Source: a virus
Direction: 5' to 3' (one strand)
DNA: 64,000 nucleotides
IMG/VR virus record: IMGVR_UViG_3300043331_001676
Span: 1 to 64,000 of that record
The translations under genes and the position numbers were made by a program. Position 1 is the first letter of the stretch; every line of letters begins with the position of its first letter. The notes below the pieces were generated by a model that saw nothing but the letters and a program-made list of their open reading frames with translations, was not told the origin of the DNA and made no database searches. Below are positions 63,477 through 64,000 of this stretch, in pieces.

Positions 63477-64000
63477 TGACCAGGATGCCGGTGCTGCGCG
63501 GCCAGAAACAGCACGTGCAGTCGTTCTCGTACAACCGCAAAGAGGTCTACGAGCCGAGCAGCGAGATCGTCATTGACAGGTCCTCGCACCATGCTCACTT
63601 CAATGACCTGCTGGCGGCGATTTTGTGGAAAAAGGCGCATTTGCCGCAGCACCAGGTTGTGTTTCGCCTGGGGCCGGGCGAATGGATTTTCAACGGCAGC
63701 ATTGCTCTGCCTGGAATCAGCCTCAAGGGCAGCGGCAGAGGCGTGACGATTATCAGGCTGTTCAAGGGAGCTATGAGTATCCTGGTCAATCCTGAGATCA
63801 GCCAGGACGCGGAGACTGGCATTGTCCTGTCCGACTTTTCGCTGTATGTAGAAGATTCGGTGTCTACAATTCTGGCGCTTGGGATGGCTATTTCGGGTGG
63901 AGCGACCAAAACCGTATTATGTCACAACGTTGATCTGAACCTGGCGGTCGGCGCTGCGGCCTCGGCCTACGGGTTTTATAATGTCGCCAATCAAGTGACG
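63476..64000 (+). CDS. Tail spike-like protein with right-handed beta-helix (partial, runs off the window)
   Basis: ATG at 63476 overlaps the previous stop (TGATG); the frame is open to the window end, 175 codons. N-terminal VVFRLGPGEWIFNGSIALPG followed by GISLKGSGRGVTIIRLFKG is the start of a pectate-lyase/tail-spike beta-helix, where short strands and GxG turns repeat. Likely the receptor-binding or polysaccharide-degrading spike. The C-terminus is outside the window. Confidence 0.7.
   Translation, partial: MTRMPVLRGQKQHVQSFSYNRKEVYEPSSEIVIDRSSHHAHFNDLLAAILWKKAHLPQHQVVFRLGPGEWIFNGSIALPGISLKGSGRGVTIIRLFKGAMSILVNPEISQDAETGIVLSDFSLYVEDSVSTILALGMAISGGATKTVLCHNVDLNLAVGAAASAYGFYNVANQVT

Overview
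The window is a near-complete genome of a temperate, tailed double-stranded DNA phage (prophage or phage contig), GC-rich and densely packed. It carries a serine integrase, an immunity region, a replication module and a full HK97/lambda-like head and siphovirus-like tail module. Dispersed short repeats (CCTTCGACAGGCTCAGGA type, also inside genes) resemble those I associate with Chloroflexota genomes; that host assignment is inference. No tRNA, rRNA or CRISPR array was recognised.

Layout. 4-6664 is a leftward early operon of thirteen tightly coupled genes read from a strong promoter at 6789-6818: a Sak4-like recombination ATPase, a HAD-type deoxyribonucleotidase, two membrane/coiled-coil proteins and small unknowns. 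6904-7564 holds a PH-domain gene and its partner, ended by a terminator. 7949-9071 is the switch: two paralogous XRE regulators in divergent orientation. The promoters at 6789-6818 and 8662-8691 share operator-like sequences. The serine integrase follows (9425-11032).

11314-30370 runs rightward: small genes, a RecU-like resolvase, a Mom-like GNAT protein, a DUF5131 protein, a beta-class DNA methyltransferase, a replication initiator with an iteron-like origin inside its gene, a DnaC-like helicase loader, a PP-loop (PAPS reductase/DndC-like) enzyme, ParB-like and multi-HTH proteins, a Cas4-like nuclease, a second methyltransferase, and a TGT/DpdA-like transglycosylase with an uncharacterised neighbour. 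Several independent nucleobase-modifying enzymes therefore sit on one phage, which suggests heavily modified DNA as defence against restriction.

30591-64000 is the late region: TadE-like protein, small and large terminase, portal, a metallopeptidase-like protein, a MuF-like protein with a C-terminal metallopeptidase motif, scaffold-like protein, decoration protein, lambda gpE-like capsid, head-tail connectors, major tail protein, tail assembly chaperones with a classic in-frame -1 slippery heptamer, tape measure, baseplate proteins and the start of a tail spike. Two genes oppose this transcription as cargo: a TM/DUF4041/GIY-YIG gene resembling the SNIPE phage-exclusion protein (41403-42794, broken by two frameshifts) and an AT-rich zinc-ribbon-repeat endonuclease (52795-54036).

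Other features of note are at least thirteen copies of the palindromic AACGAGCGTT motif (mostly just before genes), candidate structured RNAs at 16019-16135, 26223-26471 and 30395-30518, a long perfect inverted repeat at 38453-38482, and three homopolymer-associated frameshifts that are either decay or assembly errors.
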